A stretch of 64,000 nt of DNA from Strigops habroptila (lineage: Eukaryota > Chordata > Aves > Psittaciformes > Psittacidae). Below, in pieces: positions 24,136-37,284 of this stretch. The position numbers were made by a program, and so were the translations under genes. Under the pieces are notes generated by a model. It saw nothing but the letters and a program-made list of their open reading frames with translations. It searched no databases and was not told the origin of the DNA. How positions within the stretch are numbered: position 1 is the first letter of the stretch; every line of letters starts with the position of its first letter. The DNA lies in assembly GCF_004027225.2 (NCBI RefSeq), contig NC_044278.2, positions 77,884,923 through 77,948,922 of the forward strand. Reading direction: 5' to 3'.

Positions 24136-26462
24136 ATGGTCGTATTAACTGAAAAGTATTCAGCTTTCTTACTTTCATGTGTTTTATTCCTTCCATATCC
24201 TTATAAGCCTGCCCCTGGACACAGTAATATCCTTAGATAAATCTTATATACATTGACACAGTTGTCCCCGAATAGTAAAGAGTAAAGCATACCCATATAA
24301 CACAGTTTTACAATGGTGAAACTGCATCCATATTGTGAGACTTATCCAGGTAACATTTTTGGGAAAATGGTGCCTTTACCAACCATGTTCCAGGTAACTC
24401 AATAAAGCTACCTTCTTTTGTTAGTGAAAAGATGAGTAAGCCAAGCACTGGATGGGTATGTCAGGGACCTGAAGACACCACCTGGCCTCAGGGTCGCTGA
24501 TGGGCATCACTGCTTGTGCCCAGCCCCATCTCCGTTCCTATTTCTAGCTGGCTTATGCCCAACACCATCAGTATGTCATCTCCTGGATGGGCCCATCAGG
24601 CCTGCACTGCAGCTCATCTCCAGCCTATCTCCATCCACTCTTGGTGGCCAAACTCCACCCTCAGCCTGAAACTCAACAAAACTGTTGGGGATTGTTGGTG
24701 GGCCACCAGCTTTGCCTGCTGTGCTGTCAAGGAGAGCTCAGCTGACCTTGGGATTGTTGTAGTGCCACACTCCCTGACTTCAAGAATGCTGCCGGACCAC
24801 TCCGTGCCCTGACAACATACTGAAAATACTACCTTCTAGAAAGGTATCATCAGCCTGATGAACGCTGTTTGTCATTTTAGAAGCCATGGCAGAAGAAAGA
24901 CTAAGTTGGGAAAATAAGAACAATAGCTCGGGTGCATGTTTAGGATGTCTTGGATCTCAGATGGCTGTAAATGCCTAAGAACAGGCAAATAATGCACGAC
25001 CACAAAGAGGACAGGATTCAGCTCTACATTTGCAGATGCATAAATTTGCTGTAAGGGAGCTGCATGTCCAAGCTCCCTTTCTTGTTAATGAAATTCTGCA
25101 GCTTAATATAGTTACATCAATACAGACAGCTAATAATATGTGTTGACTGACTGCAATCTGATTGCCTTCCAGTTGCCACTCCAAAACCATAATGATTTCT
25201 CTTAGTCTAGTGAAGATGCTTTGGCTAACCTGTATGTCTCGCATGACTCCAAACTCCCAACATTAAGGCGTCTGAATGAATTTCCAAATCAATATTGAGG
25301 GCTACAAAATCCAATCTGAGAAATGCACACATTGTGCATTATGTCATCAACTGAACAGCTTCACAGACAATACTGATTGATTTGTCTAGAAGCTATATAC
25401 TGTCACCACAGCTGTTTTACTACAATTGTGGATGTCCTGGAGTAGCTGAGATATTAGCATAGGGATGTCTATATTGGCATATGCTTTTCTGGAACAGCAT
25501 TTGGATGTCATGCAGAATACCCTAGGATTTGTTGGATGGTATAAGATCCTGATATGCATGTAACAATCAAATTAAGCCTCCTTTGGCTGGAACAGAAGCT
25601 CAGGTATGATGTTCACATGTAAACTGTGACATTTAGTCATCCGGATCACATGCAGTTGGCTCACATACAAGGTATTATTCAAGTTAACAGTACATAAGGA
25701 ATTCACTGCCTAGAAAATCAAGATCTTAAAGGTATCCAAGCAGATTGTTTGTCATTTTCAGTGAGTATGAGAACATCTGTGTTTCTATCATGTAAGCTTT
25801 AGTCACTACACACATTATTATTTACTTCATAAACCTTCATTTGACTGAAAAGATTTAGAAGGACACTTTTCCTGGGAGGCAGAAGATCTCATAATAGGCT
25901 GCTGAATTCTTCTTATATACTTGTAAGTATCTGCAGTTGTTTATTTGGAGAGGCAGAATACTGAATTTTTTGAAACACTAGTATGATTCAGTAGATCAGT
26001 TGCTATGTAACAGTTACCTTTTGGTACTTCTTATTACCTTACCATAATCAGTTGTTCACATTGATACATTCATTGCCATGCTGTGATGGAATCTGACTGG
26101 ACTTTGTTTCAAGCACTTGGATTAAAAAGTAAAATATGCATATATATACACAACAGTCATTTGCTGTGTAATCTTGGTACATTCTAGTAGAAAATATTTT
26201 ATGCAGGTTTGTTTTGGGTTTTTTTTTATGATTTCTGCTGTTTCACTTGGCTGTGTTTAAAAAGAAGAAAGGCAGTTAATGCTTTTGTTTAGTGCATTGA
26301 GAAGTCGTTACTGAGAGTACATGTGAGAAGAAAATTCACCCTGCTATTAACCACCCTGCATTGATTTTTCACTGATACTGTACAGTTAAGTACAGATTGT
26401 TAGATGAAATGCCCTATAAACCTGAAAAATCTAAATTATCTGATTAATTTTACATTCCTTAC

Positions 26463-26520
26463 TCCTATCCTGTCCTGTCCTCTCCTTACCTCTCCTCTCT
26501 TCTCTCCTCTCTCTTTTCCC
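26463..26520 (+). repeat. Polypyrimidine tract (TCCTC/TGTCC)n
   Basis: About 58 bases almost wholly C and T, with TCCTG units giving way to TCTCC units. Confidence 0.85.
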
Positions 26521-27056
26521 TGCCAAGAGCCAGAAGAAATAAAAATACAATGATAGAAGTTTTAGTCATGTTGGCAACTACTTTCATAACAGATAACTAA
26601 AACTAAAGGGAGGCAATGAAACATTTGAAGGTACTAAAATGAATAGATTTTCAAATGCATAACCATGTTTCCGTGAGTTTTATACATATCTATTTGGAAA
26701 GAGACTCTATTTTAACAATAAAAGTACCAAATCAAGTCTATGGACATAATGTTGTAAAACTAATGCTTCACAGATGTCTGTTTAGATGTAGTACTACCTC
26801 AGATATTATACAGTAAAGAAATTAATGGTTTCTTCTAAACAGATCTACAAACAGTCTGGAATTGGCTAAGCCAATAAGAAAAGGTCACCTTTTCGAAGAG
26901 CATTGGGAATTGTGATGGTGGTGTATTCTTACTGACTGAGAACACTATTTAGAATGCATATTGTGTACATATTTTGTCATTGTCATGAATGCATTACATA
27001 TGTAAAATGCCACATACTATGTCAAATGCAGTTCTAATTCTCTAGTAACACAATTA

Positions 27057-27084
27057 AAACAACTGTAAAACAACTGTAAAACAA
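27057..27084 (+). repeat. Two tandem copies of a 12-bp unit
   Basis: AACAACTGTAAA is repeated twice, with a partial third unit. Confidence 0.8.
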
Positions 27085-28244
27085 GGGTGATGGCAGCCAT
27101 GAATTATGTAGATGGCTGCTGCATTTAAAGAAGATTCCTATTTCTAGAGGGGAAGAGGAAAAGGAAAGGTTGGAAGAACTACCTGAAAGTATACAGTTTG
27201 AGAAAGAACACTAACTTTATTAGTAAGTTATATCCATAATGTGAGTGAAGTTCAGAGACTTTGTCCTCAATTTTTCATATCAAATGAAATGGCTAGATTA
27301 GGAGGGAACTTCCATTATTGAAGAAATACATCTTAGAAGCTTTTCTATGTGGATGATTTTTGTAGATTTTCAGTACTAATTTTTTTTCTCTGAACATCTG
27401 TAATACAAGACTCTGAGAACAAGAAAAGAATAGTCTATCTAGTTTCAGTGTTTCATGTCAATGTAAGTAAGCTCTAAACAGTTTGTTAGCTTAGTGTTAT
27501 ATCAATAGGCTTTACATGTCTACTACAGATGACATCTATTGAATACAAATGACAATAGAAAGTGCTTCTGAATATTGAGTATTACATAATGAAGTAGAGA
27601 AATGGCAAGATACCTTCGTGCATATATCCCCAAGGTCAAAATCTGTATAAAGCTTTTCTCCTTGTCTGTTAAGAGTCAATGGATGTATACAAGCAAACAG
27701 GGTTATCCAGTTCAAGACTGCAACATCAAATGCTGTCATATAACAAACTACTGGAATAACCCCAGCTTCTATATACTTTCCGTAGTATGACCCAGCTAAC
27801 CAGACAGGTTAGAAACTCATGTACATTGTTGCTCCAATTAGAGTCTTTCATTCACTTCACTCATTCCTTATTGCAATCACAAAACTATGTCAGCAACAAG
27901 AAAAAAAGAAAGTACAGTGTGACGTAATACGAGTATCAAATGTAAGAAATAGTTAGACCTACGGTGAGCTTAATCTTGTGCTTTACCATTTCTTATTTGT
28001 TGATCATACAGTTTTATTTCTTCCTTATAATTCCCCTTTCATTTGTGTTCTTACTAAGTCAAAAACTATTTATGAAGATGGTCCTCTCTGTTTGCACAAT
28101 GCCAAATCAATAATGTTTTCCTTAGCTACGTTTTAGTAGTAGTAGCACTAAATAATAAATTACTGTCAGTTTTGACATTTAATAGAAAAATATTACCAGT
28201 AGTAGTAAACAGTAATAGTAACATCGTAACATCAATGGTGTTTA

Positions 28245-28435
28245 TAAAATCAGAACCATGCAGGCTGGAATGGACTTCTAGAGGTCATTTTGTCCAGCCT
28301 GTTGCTAAAAGCAGGTCAAAACGGGATCTGGTCCGGCCTTTTCCAGCTGAGCTCTAAACATGCCCAAGAACCAAAATTGCACAGTCTCTCTTGGCAACTC
28401 ATTCCAATGTTTCACTATGATGTTTTCCAGAAGAA
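28245..28435 (-). mobile_element. CR1 LINE, 3' end fragment
   Basis: Read on the minus strand this is the last 190 bp of a CR1 element, covering the end of the reverse transcriptase frame and the short 3' untranslated region. The plus-strand words GCTGGAATGGACTTCTAGAGG and ATTCCAATGTTTCAC are decayed forms of the CR1 3' signature. 5'-truncated, as is usual for CR1, and old. Confidence 0.75.
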
Positions 28436-28626
28436 TCGTGATAAAGAATACCTACATATATATATATTTATAAAGCTATCGCAATATCAAAATAACATTC
28501 TATCAATCAAATGAAAGATTACACTGGCATACTTTTTTATTTATAATAGTTTGGTCTATTCATTTGAAAATGATAGCTATTTTGTTGCATTGTGAAATAT
28601 AATGATTTCCTCTGTGGTAGAATAAA

Positions 28627-28674
28627 AAACAAACAAACAAACAAACAAAAACCCACAAAAAAAAAAAAAAAAAA
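28627..28674 (+). repeat. (ACAA)n microsatellite plus A-run
   Basis: About five AAAC units followed by ACCCAC and a run of about 18 A. Confidence 0.9.
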
Positions 28675-29745
28675 CACCTGCAGATTTGGGCATTTAAAAT
28701 TAAGAAATAAAGAGTAAAAAACCTAAACAAGTCATAGTTAATAACCTAAAAAAAAACCCTCAAAATGTTTTCATGCCATTACATTTATTGTATTTCAAGT
28801 GGGTTTGCAACACCTTTCATTAATACAGAACTTGAGCTGTCTTTGCAATCATCTCCTCTGAAGCTGCACGAAGGCAAAGAAGGTAAAAAAAAATGGAGTC
28901 TTTCGTTGATTCAAAGCAGGATATTACCTTTTAATCTCAGTTTATTAATTGTGCAGATAGTGGTGTGCAAAGCACAGAATTACCTTTTGTCATTTTCCTA
29001 TGTCTGTCCCTTTCCTGTTCTTTAAGGCCAAGAAAAGTAAATGGCTATCCTGTCATTATTGTTCTAATCTAACACAAGTAAAGACATAAGAAGAGAACAA
29101 GACATACTGGCACACTGTAGCATGAAATGTTATTCAGAAGTTTGCAAGGAAGCTTCTTTCTATTTTCTCCTTCTAAATTTTTGCCTATCTTGTCTGTTTA
29201 GATTGAAGAGGTTACATAACAATAAACTTATCTTTCACACATGTCCAACAATTCAAGAATTTTCCACAACTTCTGCTGTCATCTATATAGCACACATGCT
29301 CTATGTTTCTAATATCTGCGTGCCAATTTAAAACATATTTGAAAGTAAAATAATATTCTTCTAATAAAACTATGATGTGCTTCATTTACTGAAGAACAGA
29401 TTTTCAGGCCACTGTGTTTTCGTTTGTTACATAAATTCTTTTGTCATTCAGTTCACACATACTCACAGACAGTTAAATAAACTTGAAGACTCAAAAATTA
29501 GCACATAGTTCCTCTGGCCCTTACATTCTTGATTTCTTTCTTCAGTAGGAACTTTATGCTCTTTTTCTTCTTGAATTTTTGAATTTATCCCAGACTGCCT
29601 GGGAGGGAATGTCCCACCAAATGTTTCTTGAAAAACAAATTCCTCAATTCACATTGCTTCAGAAATTTACCATGGAAACATCATAGTTTGTTTTTATTCT
29701 GTTTAAAGAGAAATAAAGTTGTTCTACATAATAAATCCAAAAATT

Positions 29746-29768
29746 CCCCCCCCCCCTTTTTTTTTTTT
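29746..29768 (+). repeat. C11-T12 homopolymer pair
   Basis: Eleven C run directly into twelve T. Confidence 0.9.
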
Positions 29769-30402
29769 AGCATTAAAGTGTTAAAACAGAACATACCACA
29801 AATCTTCTTTAAGCCATGTAACCTATTGGGATTTTAAATCCTTCAAATATGAAGCTCTTTTTTTTTCTTCTTTTAATATCTGTTCTTTCAGTGTGCGACA
29901 ATAACAAATGGTATATTATCTATTTATTTTTCCAGTTTCTTACTAACACAGATGATAAGTCTGAGTGGTGTATACAAAATAATATATCCAGTGTACCTGT
30001 CAAACAGTGTGTACCTTGAGCTCTAGCCGAGTTCCCCAGACATTAGCATCTGATTCATTCAAGGTGCTCTGAGGTATGAGAGACAGCTACATAGGCTGGC
30101 AGATATGAGGAAGGACCTACAGAGACCTCTCTTCATCTAGAAGAGCAATATATAGCTAAGCATCACACCTTAGGGCATATCAAAGCACATTAGATGTTTA
30201 TTGCTAGGCAGCCGAATTCCACCCTTCATTTGGAGGAAGCTGAGTTTCCTTAAGAAAATAAACTCATTTGTACTTTATTCAGCCTTCAAACTGCTGACAC
30301 AATATCTTCGAAGACTGTAAAAAAAGAGAAAGTAAAGCAATACTTGCAGTATGATTTAACAGGCTACAGTAGTGAGGATGAACAGCTTACATTATCCTTA
30401 AA

Positions 30403-30975
30403 GTAGAATAGAATAGAATAGTAAGGGTTGGAAAGGACCTTAAGATCATCTAGTTCCAACCTCCCTGCCATGGGCAGGGACACCTTGCCCTAAACCATGA
30501 GGCCCAAGGCTCTGTCCAGCCTTGCCTTGAACACTGCCGGGGATGGAGCATCCACAACCTCCCTGGGCAACCCATTCCAGTGCTTCACCACCCTCACTGT
30601 AAAGAACTTCTTCCTTATAGCTAATTTAAACTTCCCCTGTTTAAGTTTGAACCCATTACCCCTTGTCCTACCACTACAGTCCCTAAGGAAGAGTCCCTCC
30701 CCAGCATCCTTATAGGCCCCCTTCAGATACTGGAAGGCTGCTCTGAGGCCTCCACGCAGCCTTCTCTTCTCCAGGCTGAACAGCCCCAACTTTCTCAGCC
30801 TGTCTTCATACAGGAGGTGCTCCAGCCCTCTTATCATCCTCGTGGCCCTCCTCTGGACTCGCTCCAACAGCTCCATGTCCTTTTTATGTTGAGGACACCA
30901 GAACTGTACGCAGTACTCCAAGTGAGGTCTCACAAGAGCAGAGTAGGGGGCAGGATCACCTCCTTTGACCTTCTG
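30403..30975 (-). mobile_element. CR1 LINE, 3' portion with intact reverse transcriptase tail
   Basis: A 5'-truncated CR1. The minus-strand frame 30490-30933 encodes 147 residues of the C-terminal reverse transcriptase region, with [30 protein letters not shown] and [18 protein letters not shown], and reaches its natural stop near the element's 3' end. The plus-strand left edge has three to four GAATA units, i.e. a (TTCTA)n 3' tail on the element's own strand. CR1 encodes a non-LTR retrotransposon polymerase that copies its RNA into the genome and commonly leaves 5'-truncated copies such as this. It is the best preserved minus-strand copy in the window, so probably among the youngest. Confidence 0.95.
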
Positions 30976-32723
30976 GTAGTATTCATAATGATGAAATATA
31001 GGTCTTTTTTTATTGCTAAAAGTTTATTGGACAAATGTTTAAATCATTCCACACAGTTCTTTAGTAAAAATAAACTTACAACACTTTAGGGAGAAATTTC
31101 ATGGAGGTGAGAGTCTAATGTATATAAATAAATCTGATGTGAAATACATGACAAATTAGATTATGCTTTTTTTCCTTTAAATGTCTGACAGCAGAGCAAG
31201 GCATAAAGAGATCTGCCTCCCAGTGCTTGCCAAAAACTTACTGAAAGTAAATAAAGTTTATTATATTTAGCAGGTGCTTGCCACCCATTTAATATCTGGA
31301 AGACTTAAACTCAAATTTATGAAAACAAAAAGACAGTTTCAAATTTTAGGGTGGACGTGAGACTGACAAGTTTGGTAACAGAATTGCGCAAGCCATTGCC
31401 ATCTACAACTTTTAGAAGTAAGAATATTTGTATCTATCTGGGATACTTTTGCTACTTTGGTAATCTAAGCACTTCTTGGAACCCAGTGGTAAATGGCAAT
31501 TATTATGGCAAGTTTTTGTCTGAAAACTAGGTTTTTAAAGTGAAAGTATAGTTATTTGGAAAAGGAGCTATGTATGCTGTTAAAAATGTAGTACTGACCG
31601 TAGAATGTCTATAGAGGTTTAAATGTGAAGAGCAGTGGTGGTGTTGGGTCAGGAAAATTACACTTAAAGAATCATTTAAATAAGGTGTTAAACAGTACAT
31701 TGAAAATGGCCAATAAAATAAGAGAATATTTCAATATGAATGCAAGTATTCAGAAATTAACATTGGCTTTGCAGGAAGGTAAAAACAAATCAGACGTTTG
31801 TTACAGAGAAGTTACCAAAATTATGTCTATAGTTAGAAGCAGATTGTATTATGTATGCAGAAATTTAGTGAAGCCTGATTTCCCATAGCTGTGCTGCTTC
31901 TGAATAGCTGATGGTGGGACTTGCAGTTGATAGTGAGAATTTGCAGGCTCTCGGTCAAGAATTTTCCATAACTCAGGTATTTTTCATTCTTAAGGGAACC
32001 TCTAATGCTCATTAATGTGTGCACTCACATTATGATCAGAAATCTAATAGCAGAACTTTATCAAACTTTCAGTAAACTCCATGTAATTGGAGAATGTGGG
32101 AAGATATGTGGGCATATGATTCCTGATTTCTCATAAAATCCAGAGTTAAGCAAAAAAAAAAGTTGTATTCCTTTATTTTATTTTGGCCATAAGTTTTATA
32201 GTGAAGAAACTTGAGAAAGTTCTTTAGTAAAAATAAGTGAATGATGCAATTAAGTATTTGCTTCTAACTGGAAAATTAACACTTACTCTGTAATTAAGCA
32301 ATGATAACTAGAAGTGCTCTTCAGCATAATTACAAGATGAAATAAGAAATGTCATAGGATAGAAGGTTAACAGATGAGGAGTTTTTTGGCTGGTTTTGGT
32401 GGGTCGGGTGTTTTTTTGTACTTGTGTTACTTGTTTATATACGCTACCTTTGGGTCTCATTTCATGTTTTCACAGAATAAACAAGGCTTAGCCAGAAATT
32501 GGTAAAGTCCATGAAAACGAAGCAAGCACAACCTCTCCTCTCCACTGGCTGTGCCAGTAGCTGTGGGAGGTAAATAGGCAAATTACTGGCTATTCTGAAA
32601 GTTTTCTTGTTGCCAGGTTGCAGTTCAAAACTGGGTTACTCGGGCTATATCAAGTCTCTGGACACAAACTTGCTTGTTATGGATGCTAGCTATCTCTAAT
32701 ACAGAATATGGAAAAATCACAGA
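30976..32723. other. AT-rich region without genes
   Basis: No supported gene or element. An 87-codon plus-strand frame at 31625-31888 has no recognisable motif. Confidence 0.6.
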
Positions 32724-33395
32724 AACATAGAATTATAGAATGGTTAGGGTTTGAAAGGACCTTGATCATCTAGTTCCACCCACCCTGCCATTGACAGGGT
32801 CACCTCCCACTAGACCACGTCACTCAAGGCCCTGTCCAACCTGGCATCCAACTAGGGGTGAAGCATTCACAACTTCCTTGGGCAACCTGTTCCAGTGCGT
32901 CACCACCCTCACAGTAAAGAACTTCTTCATTATATCTAACCTGAACTTCCCCTGTGTAAGTTTGAACCCATTACCCCTTGTCCTATCTCTACAGTCCCTG
33001 ATGAAGAGTCCCTCTCCGGCATCCTTGTAGGCCCCCTTCAAATACTGGAAGGCTGCTATGAGGTCTCCACACAACCTTCTCTTCTCCAGGCTGAACAGCT
33101 CCAACTTTCTCAGCCTGTCTTCATATGGGAGATGCTCCAGCCCCCTTGTCATCCCCGTGGCCTGGACTGGCCTCTGGACTTGCTCCAACATGTCCACGTT
33201 CTTCTTATATTGCGGACTGTATGCAGTACTCCAAGTGGAGTCTGACGAGAGCAGAGTAGAGGGGCAGGATCACCTCCTGCTGGTCACACTTCTTTTGATG
33301 CAGCCCAGGATACAGTTGACTTTCTGGGCTGCGAGCATGCACTGCTGGCTCATGTTCTGTTTTTCAGTGACCAAGACCCCGCGAAAAGTCTTTAA
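32724..33395 (-). mobile_element. CR1 LINE, 3' portion
   Basis: A 5'-truncated CR1. The frame at 32820-33197 encodes decayed reverse transcriptase C-terminal sequence, including [23 protein letters not shown] and [18 protein letters not shown] in part. The element reaches further upstream than the 30.4 kb copy, into sequence matching the QKANRILG-like region, but that part is out of frame near 33200-33390. The 3' tail at the left edge has AGAATTATAGAATGG. Confidence 0.9.
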
Positions 33396-35130
33396 TGCCA
33401 CATCCCACAGAACTCATTAGTCAGTGATAAGAATGCTGAATGTCAAAGCATATATTTTTACAGAAGATCTGATTTATTCTAAAGCAATCTTGCTATGTAT
33501 TGATAAAGAAATGGAAAGGCTGGCTACCGTTCAGGTGTTGCCTAAAACAGGTGGAAAGTACAATTATTTGGAAGCGCTATCTTTTACTCTATATCACATC
33601 TCCAACGTACTGCAATTGTTAGTAAAATCTTTCTGCCAAGCCCTCCCAGTGAAACTCCTTTCATTATACATATGCTGTTAGAAGTATTCTCAGCTAGCTT
33701 TCACAAAACTCTGAAAAGTTCACTGTCAGTTGAAATGTCAGGTTTGCTTTAGAATGTGTAGATGATAAATACTCTTGTAGGAAAAGTAAATGTCTGCTGT
33801 ATATGTTGGGCTTGCCTTCAGCTATCAGACATTTTAAAACATCTTTAAAGAATATGCCAGAGAAGCATTTAAGTTCTGAAAACATCAAAGTTTGGTAAAC
33901 ATGAAATCTGGCTAGCATGCTTGTTAGAAGTACTCAGCAAAATGAGTATGACTTCTGGTGATCAGTATGTTGTGAATAACATCATTTTCCTCAAATAAAC
34001 TCTGAAGGAAAAAAAAAAAAAGAGCATCAGAAAAGCCTTTTAAAGTTTCTAATTTCATTCACTAGAGTTTGAACCGTGAGAGTTATTGTAAAGCAAACAC
34101 AAACTTTTGTCATAAGTGTAAGTTCATATACGTACAAGTAAGCCAGTGTTCTAAAAAAAAAAAAATTACTAAAAGATAACTGATTTGAGAAGCGTAAGAT
34201 AACTAAGAATGGATGATGGAGTGAATATTAAATATGTCCTTTTCACTTATTAACCTGTATTTTTCTTCTCCAGCATTTAATAACTCCTTTGCTCAGCCAG
34301 TAGGGAGTCTGAAAAATATTTTGAAAATAAGTAAGGTATTGCTCAAGCTGAAGAAGAAAAACAAAGGTTGTTGGTTTGGGATTTTTTTTTTTTTAACTGC
34401 TATTAATAAATCTGTAATTAATGTTTCATGACAAAGGAAAGTCTTCTGATTTTTCACTGGGAGAATTATAGATAGCTACTTTAGGTACATGGAAAATCTA
34501 TTCGTGTGCCTCCTTGATGGATCTGCTTGAGCCAATGGGATAGCATCTAAAGTCCTTTTTTTGACCAATTATAGTCCCTTTTTTTCTGTTATTTTTGTCA
34601 AAGCAAGTTTTCCTTGAGGGAACGAACTTGTTGCCTTTGCTGAAAAATGAACTAGTCCTCTGACATATGGCTGTAGCAAAATAAGGTTGAAATGTTATAT
34701 TAGGTTTATAAGAAAAATATATTGAAAAAAATATGGTTAGAAGTAAAAAAAATTATTAACAGATACTCTTGCAGAAAAATTTAGAAAGTAATTTTAACAC
34801 AACTTCCATTTTTCCTTAAAAAAAAAGAAACATAAAAGAAACCTATAAAATATTAATATATTTTCAGATTTTCCACTACTTAAAAATGAAAAATAGGTTA
34901 TTTTGAAATAAAAAAAGGAGCTACTTTAATGTACGGGAGGAAGGATCCTTATTTACTAGAAATTATCTGAAGCATCATCAACACTGATTGCCTCAGGGTG
35001 TTAAGCCCCTACTTCAATTATAAAAACGTTGAACTTTTTAATCTTCAATGTGTATTTTTGAAGTAAAGTATACCTACAATTTTGCTGCATCTGAAGGCTT
35101 GATTTTTTTCCTGGGGGAAAAAAAATGAAA
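33396..35130. other. AT-rich region without genes
   Basis: No gene or element was recognised. Short A or T runs occur near 34007-34021, 34154-34166 and 34382-34394. Confidence 0.6.
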
Positions 35131-35500
35131 AAATGAGCAGCAGAGACAAAGTGTGATGAACTGACTGTGACCCCCATTCTACATACCCCTGTGCTGCTGG
35201 TGATGAGAAGGGAGAGAATTTGGGAGTAAAATTAAGCCTAGGAAGAAGGGAGGGGGGAAGGAAAGTGTTTTAAGGGTTAGTTTTTATTTCTCAATATCCT
35301 CTTCTGATTTGATTGATAATAAATTAAATTAATTCCCTAAGTCTGTTTTGCCCGTGATGGTAATTGCTGGGAGTTCTCCCTGTACTTCTCTCTAGCTTTG
35401 AGCCTTTCATTATAATTTCTCTCGCCTTTCCAGATGAGGATGGGAGTGATAAAGTGGCTTTGGTGGGCACCAGGCATCCAGCTGGGGTCAAGCCACCACA
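35131..35500 (+). mobile_element. LTR fragment, same family as 22497-23436
   Basis: The last 370 bp of the family ending in CCACCACA. The TGTGATGAACTGAC block is at 35152-35165, the AATAAATTAAATTAA region at about 35319-35333, and the end at 35500. The long repetitive U3 is missing, and an A-rich stretch (35119-35141) sits at the break. It is better preserved than the 62.9 kb copy. Confidence 0.85.
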
Positions 35501-35892
35501 GGCTTGCAGCATATTCAAAGGCTTATAGAGGGATGGCAGACCAGATGTGTACCTTTTAGGAGTAATCATTAAAAAGGGATATAAAAACTTAGATCAACTA
35601 ACATAGCTCTAAACTCCCATGTTTTAAAAACTGAATCCTTTTGTGCGTGTTGGCGCTTTCCAGTGCTGGACTGTGTAAATGCCAAAAATGGTTGGAATCA
35701 TTATAAGCTCAAGGCTATACATAAACATAGAATGGAATCAGTGAAACACTTGTCCTATGAGGAACTCCATAATTAACAGATTTAGGAGGCAAATGCAGTC
35801 CAACATCTAATCTGGTATTGAAGAAAATCGCATTTCAGTATGCAAAGTGCTTGCTTCTAACACTTTATATTCAGTGCAGTCTACCTAAATTA
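35501..35892. other. Short spacer
   Basis: No gene or recognisable element. Confidence 0.5.
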
Positions 35893-35955
35893 TAGAATGA
35901 AAGTATAATTCAGGTTGGAAAGAACCTTTGGAGGTCACCTGGTCATTGATCTGAA
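35893..35955 (-). mobile_element. CR1 LINE, very short 3' end
   Basis: The words TATAGAATGAAAG and TTCAGGTTGGAAAGAACCTTTGG are the reverse complement of the CR1 3' terminus. About 60 bp remain, just before a plus-strand CR1 begins. Confidence 0.7.
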
Positions 35956-35984
35956 CGGTAGACCTGTCCTCCAAGGAATCAGCA

Positions 35985-36712
35985 ACTGCTCAATTTGATG
36001 TAAGAGTGGATGAACTGCAAGGCAGGGAGCAGGGGAGCAAAGACCCTCCCACTGTAAACGAGGAGGTCTCAATCAGGTTCATGACCATTTGAGGAACCTG
36101 AACATACACAAATCTATGGGACCTGATGAGATGCATCCCAGAGTCCTGAGGGAATTGGCTGAGGTAGTTGCCAAGCCATTCTCCATGATATTTGAAAAGT
36201 CATGGCAGTCAGGTGAAGTCCCTAGTGACTGGAAAAAGGGAAATATTGCACCATTTTTAAAAGAGGTTAGAAAGGAGGACTCTGGGAACTACCAACCTGT
36301 CAGCCTCCTCTCTGTGCCTGGGAAGATCATGGAACAGATCATTCTAGGAGCTATGCTAAGGCACATGTGGGACAAGGAGGTGATTCAAGACAGCCAGCAC
36401 GGCTTCACCAGGGGCAAGTCCTGGCTGACCAAACTTTGATCATGGAGTTACTGCATCAGTGGACAAAGGAAGGGCTATGCATGTATATCTCGACTTCTGT
36501 AAAGCCTTTGACATGGTCCCCCACAGCATCTTTCTCTCTAAATTGGAGAGATATGGATTTGGTGGGTGGACTGTTCAGTGGATGAGGAATTGGCTGGATG
36601 GATGCATCCAGAAGGTAGTAGTCGATAGCTCAATGTCTGCATGGACATCAGTGAGAAGTGGCATCCATCAGAGGTCCATACTGGGACCAATACCGTTTAA
36701 TATCATCATCAG
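35985..36712 (+). mobile_element. CR1 LINE reverse transcriptase, N-terminal and palm part (split element, first segment)
   Basis: First part of the longest CR1 in the window, 5'-truncated. It encodes the reverse transcriptase fingers and palm. The frame 36089-36439 has [25 protein letters not shown] and NYQPVSLLS. After a frameshift between about 36425 and 36459, the next frame has [13 protein letters not shown] (first catalytic aspartate motif) and [15 protein letters not shown], where the usual CR1 residues are near GVPQGSVLGP. The coding sequence is cut at 36712 by a solo LTR and resumes at 37285 in matching phase. Confidence 0.93.
36708..36712 (+). repeat. Target-site duplication, left copy (ATCAG)
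   Basis: Five bases identical to 37285-37289, flanking the solo LTR exactly. Confidence 0.92.
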
Positions 36713-37284
36713 TGTCGTGGTTTGAGCCCAGCCGGTAACTCAGAACCACACAGCCGCTCGCTCACTCCCCCCCCCGCCTTCTTCCTCCCCCCCGCTCCCG
36801 GAGGGATGGGGAGGAGAATGGGAAGAATGTAACTCCCATGGGTTGAGATAAGAGCAGTCCCGCAACTAAGGTATAATACAAAACCACTACTGCTACCACC
36901 AATGATAATAACGATTAGTGAAATAACAAGGGGAGAGGATACAATTGCTCACCACCCGCCGACCGATACCCAGCCCGACCCGAGCAGTGATCAGGCCTTC
37001 TGGGTAACTCCCCCCGGTTTATATACTGGGCATGACGTGCTGTGGTATGGAATACCCCTTTGGCCAGTTTGGGTCAGGTGTCCTGTCTCTGCTTCCGCCC
37101 GGCTTCCCCTCCTCCCTGGCAAAGCATGAGACTGAGAAAGTCCTTGGTTGGAATAAACATTACTTAGCAACAACTAAAAACATCAGTGTTATCAGCGTTG
37201 TTCCCAGGCTGAAAGTTAAAAAACACAGCACTGCACCAGCTACTAAGAAGGAGAAAAATGACTGCTATAGCTGAACCCAGGACA
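36713..37284 (+). mobile_element. Complete solo LTR, ERVL-like family
   Basis: A 572-bp LTR beginning TGTCGTGGTTTGAG and ending CCCAGGACA, bordered by the 5-bp direct repeat ATCAG. It is the same family as the 7.9-11.1 kb provirus. The first third has C-runs (near 36767-36787). The block GTTTATATACTGGGCATGACGTG is at about 37017-37039, and AATAAA at about 37152-37157. A 5-bp duplication and TG...CA termini are standard for retroviral integration. The internal genes were presumably lost by recombination between the two LTRs. It interrupts a CR1 reverse transcriptase, so it is younger than that CR1. Strand follows the pol direction of the provirus copy. Confidence 0.93.

Larger units (their letters stand above)
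24136..28244. other. Non-coding region with a GC-richer block at 24460-24830
   Basis: No supported gene. A 98-codon plus-strand frame at 24516-24812 lies in a GC-richer block directly after repeat A; it matches no domain I know and is probably retroelement leader or chance. From 24830 to 28244 the sequence is AT-rich with no recognisable element. Confidence 0.5.
28436..30402. other. AT-rich region without genes
   Basis: No coding or named element. It includes two simple repeats listed separately. Confidence 0.6.

Noticed and set aside
24516-24812. 98-codon plus-strand frame in a GC-richer block
   Set aside because: No domain, no recognisable homologue, and it follows directly after a repeat; composition alone can explain it.
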